6,528 bases of DNA, taken from assembly GCA_001603685.1 (NCBI GenBank), contig LUZO01000156.1, positions 1 to 6,528 of the forward strand. Reading direction: 5' to 3'. The notes beneath the pieces are model-generated. The model did no database searches and was not told where the DNA came from. It was given only the letters and a program-made list of their open reading frames with translations. Position 1 is the stretch's first letter; each line of letters starts with the position of its first letter. Origin of the DNA: Bacteroidales bacterium Bact_23 (GTDB lineage: Bacteria > Bacteroidota > Bacteroidia > Bacteroidales > Lentimicrobiaceae). Shown in pieces: positions 5,885 to 6,528 of this stretch. The position numbers and the translations under genes are program-made.

Positions 5885-6448
5885 CTATGTCAGCCTGAAC
5901 TGCTCAATCACCGTATATTCCGGCCCTTCCTTTTTCAGTACGCTTTCGTACAGTTCGAAGCTTCCGACCTTTTGTTTCTGGAAGGTATAATCCTTAAACA
6001 TGGTGATTATTTCCTGGAAATGGTTTTTATCCCTGATTTCCTTTACCCGACCTACGGTAAGATGCGGAACAAAGTTTTGCCTGTCGCTCATAAAGCCGGC
6101 CTCTTCCAGGGCAATGTTCAACTGGCTGTACAATTTGTTAAGCACTGGATTTTCAGTAATTCCGAACCATATTACCTTGGGGCTGTAGTAGCTGCCAAAA
6201 ATACCCGTTTTGGCAATTTCCAGTTCAAAAGGCTTTATGCCGGTGGTAGCTTGTCGAAGGGCTTCGGTGATCACGGGGATTTCATCAACCGGGGTTTCAC
6301 CGAAAAATCGCAGGGTAACATGGATGTTATGGGGCTCAACCCATTTGATGATATGAAATCCAAGAACCTGACAGAGATTGTGATACATATCGGAAAATGC
6401 CTCCTCAGGTTCAACCTTTATAGCTGCGAACAGTCGTTTGGTTTCCAT
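5885..6448 (-). CDS. thpR: RNA 2',3'-cyclic phosphodiesterase (2'-5' RNA ligase family)
   Basis: A 187-residue member of the 2H phosphoesterase superfamily, at the normal length for ThpR/LigT. The two signature HxTx motifs are intact: His43-Val-Thr45-Leu in NIHVTLRFFG (41-50) and His129-Leu-Thr131-Val in FVPHLTVGRVK. The start METKRLFAAIKV and the segment KTGIFGSYYSPKVIWFGI are typical. Family enzymes open 2',3'-cyclic phosphate ends of RNA to 2'-phosphate and were first known for ligating tRNA halves in vitro through a 2'-5' bond. The cellular role is poorly defined, probably RNA end processing or repair in the cytoplasm. It is convergent with the serine hydrolase (64-base gap) and appears monocistronic in the window. 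The ATG at 6448 fits the family start. Confidence 0.94.
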   Translation of the reverse strand: METKRLFAAIKVEPEEAFSDMYHNLCQVLGFHIIKWVEPHNIHVTLRFFGETPVDEIPVITEALRQATTGIKPFELEIAKTGIFGSYYSPKVIWFGITENPVLNKLYSQLNIALEEAGFMSDRQNFVPHLTVGRVKEIRDKNHFQEIITMFKDYTFQKQKVGSFELYESVLKKEGPEYTVIEQFRLT

Positions 6449-6468
6449 TATTAATTGAATTGACTGTG

Positions 6469-6476
6469 CAAATATG
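6469..6476 (-). promoter_or_regulatory. Weak candidate -7 box for thpR
   Basis: On the minus strand, CATATTTG differs by one base from the Bacteroidota primary-sigma -7 consensus TAnnTTTG and is followed by CA. It would start transcription near 6462 and leave a leader of about 14 bases before the thpR ATG. No good TTTG-like -33 box is seen at the expected distance, so the call is tentative. Confidence 0.35.
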
Positions 6477-6479
6477 AAA

Positions 6480-6500
6480 AAGAATTAAAAAATAATTCTT
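6480..6500. repeat. Inverted repeat in the thpR upstream region
   Basis: AAGAATTA (6480-6487) and TAATTCTT (6493-6500) are perfect complements around five A residues. AATAATTCT occurs at 6491-6499 and again at 6511-6519, 20 bases apart on the same face of the helix. It could be an operator between divergent promoters. In such AT-rich DNA, chance is a real alternative. Confidence 0.4.
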
Positions 6501-6528
6501 GTTTTAAGGAAATAATTCTAAATTTGCA
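6499..6528 (+). promoter_or_regulatory. Bacteroidota primary-type promoter facing out of the window
   Basis: TAAATTTGCA at 6519-6528 matches the -7 consensus TAnnTTTG exactly, with the frequent trailing CA. A TTG at 6499-6501 lies 17 bases before it, slightly closer than the usual -33 spacing. It points to a rightward gene beginning just beyond the window, divergent from thpR. Confidence 0.45.

Noticed and set aside
5972..6454. Plus-strand open frame of 160 codons opposite thpR
   Set aside because: It mirrors the thpR coding region, whose two HxTx motifs are intact on the minus strand, and the plus-strand product shows no known motif.

Overview
The window looks like chromosomal DNA of a member of the Bacteroidota, probably a Bacteroidales-type genome. 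The reasons are: start codons lack clear Shine-Dalgarno sequences; a TAnnTTTG-type -7 box (the Bacteroidota primary promoter) sits at the right edge; a small three-helix membrane protein resembles the DUF6249 type common in this phylum; and the LutB and ECF sigma sequences have a Bacteroidota flavour. No rRNA, tRNA, CRISPR array, transposase or phage gene is visible. This is mostly a housekeeping and stress-response stretch with short intergenic gaps.

Left part (1-1841, + strand): the end of rpiB (ribose-5-phosphate isomerase B, open at the left edge) is followed 8 bases later by a LutB-type iron-sulfur protein of L-lactate oxidation. This LutB has lost two of the seven expected cluster cysteines (Ser322 and Gly368 instead). 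Under the usual cross-coordination of two-cluster ferredoxin folds, both losses fall in the same cluster.

Middle part (1856-3801, - strand): an apparent three-gene operon runs ECF sigma factor, then a two-helix membrane protein that is a candidate anti-sigma factor, then a fructosamine-kinase-family protein. Its last gene converges on lutB with a 14-base gap. Reading rightward from the divergent 270-base region (3802-4071) are a DUF6249-like membrane protein and a secreted or lipoprotein-like serine hydrolase of the beta-lactamase/PBP fold (4072-5820).

The key regulatory observation is that both sides of this divergent region carry the same ECF-type promoter, TGTAACC followed by CGTC at 16-17 bases. 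This suggests that the sigma factor activates its own operon and the membrane protein/hydrolase pair. On the sigma side the promoter lies so close to the ATG that the mRNA should be almost leaderless. The proposed module is therefore an ECF sigma and membrane partner controlling a cytoplasmic sugar-damage repair kinase and an envelope hydrolase.

Right part (5885-6448, - strand): a 2'-5' RNA ligase-like phosphoesterase (ThpR) converges on the hydrolase. Its upstream region (6449-6528) is AT-rich, with an inverted repeat, a weak promoter for thpR and a good primary-type promoter pointing out of the window to the right.
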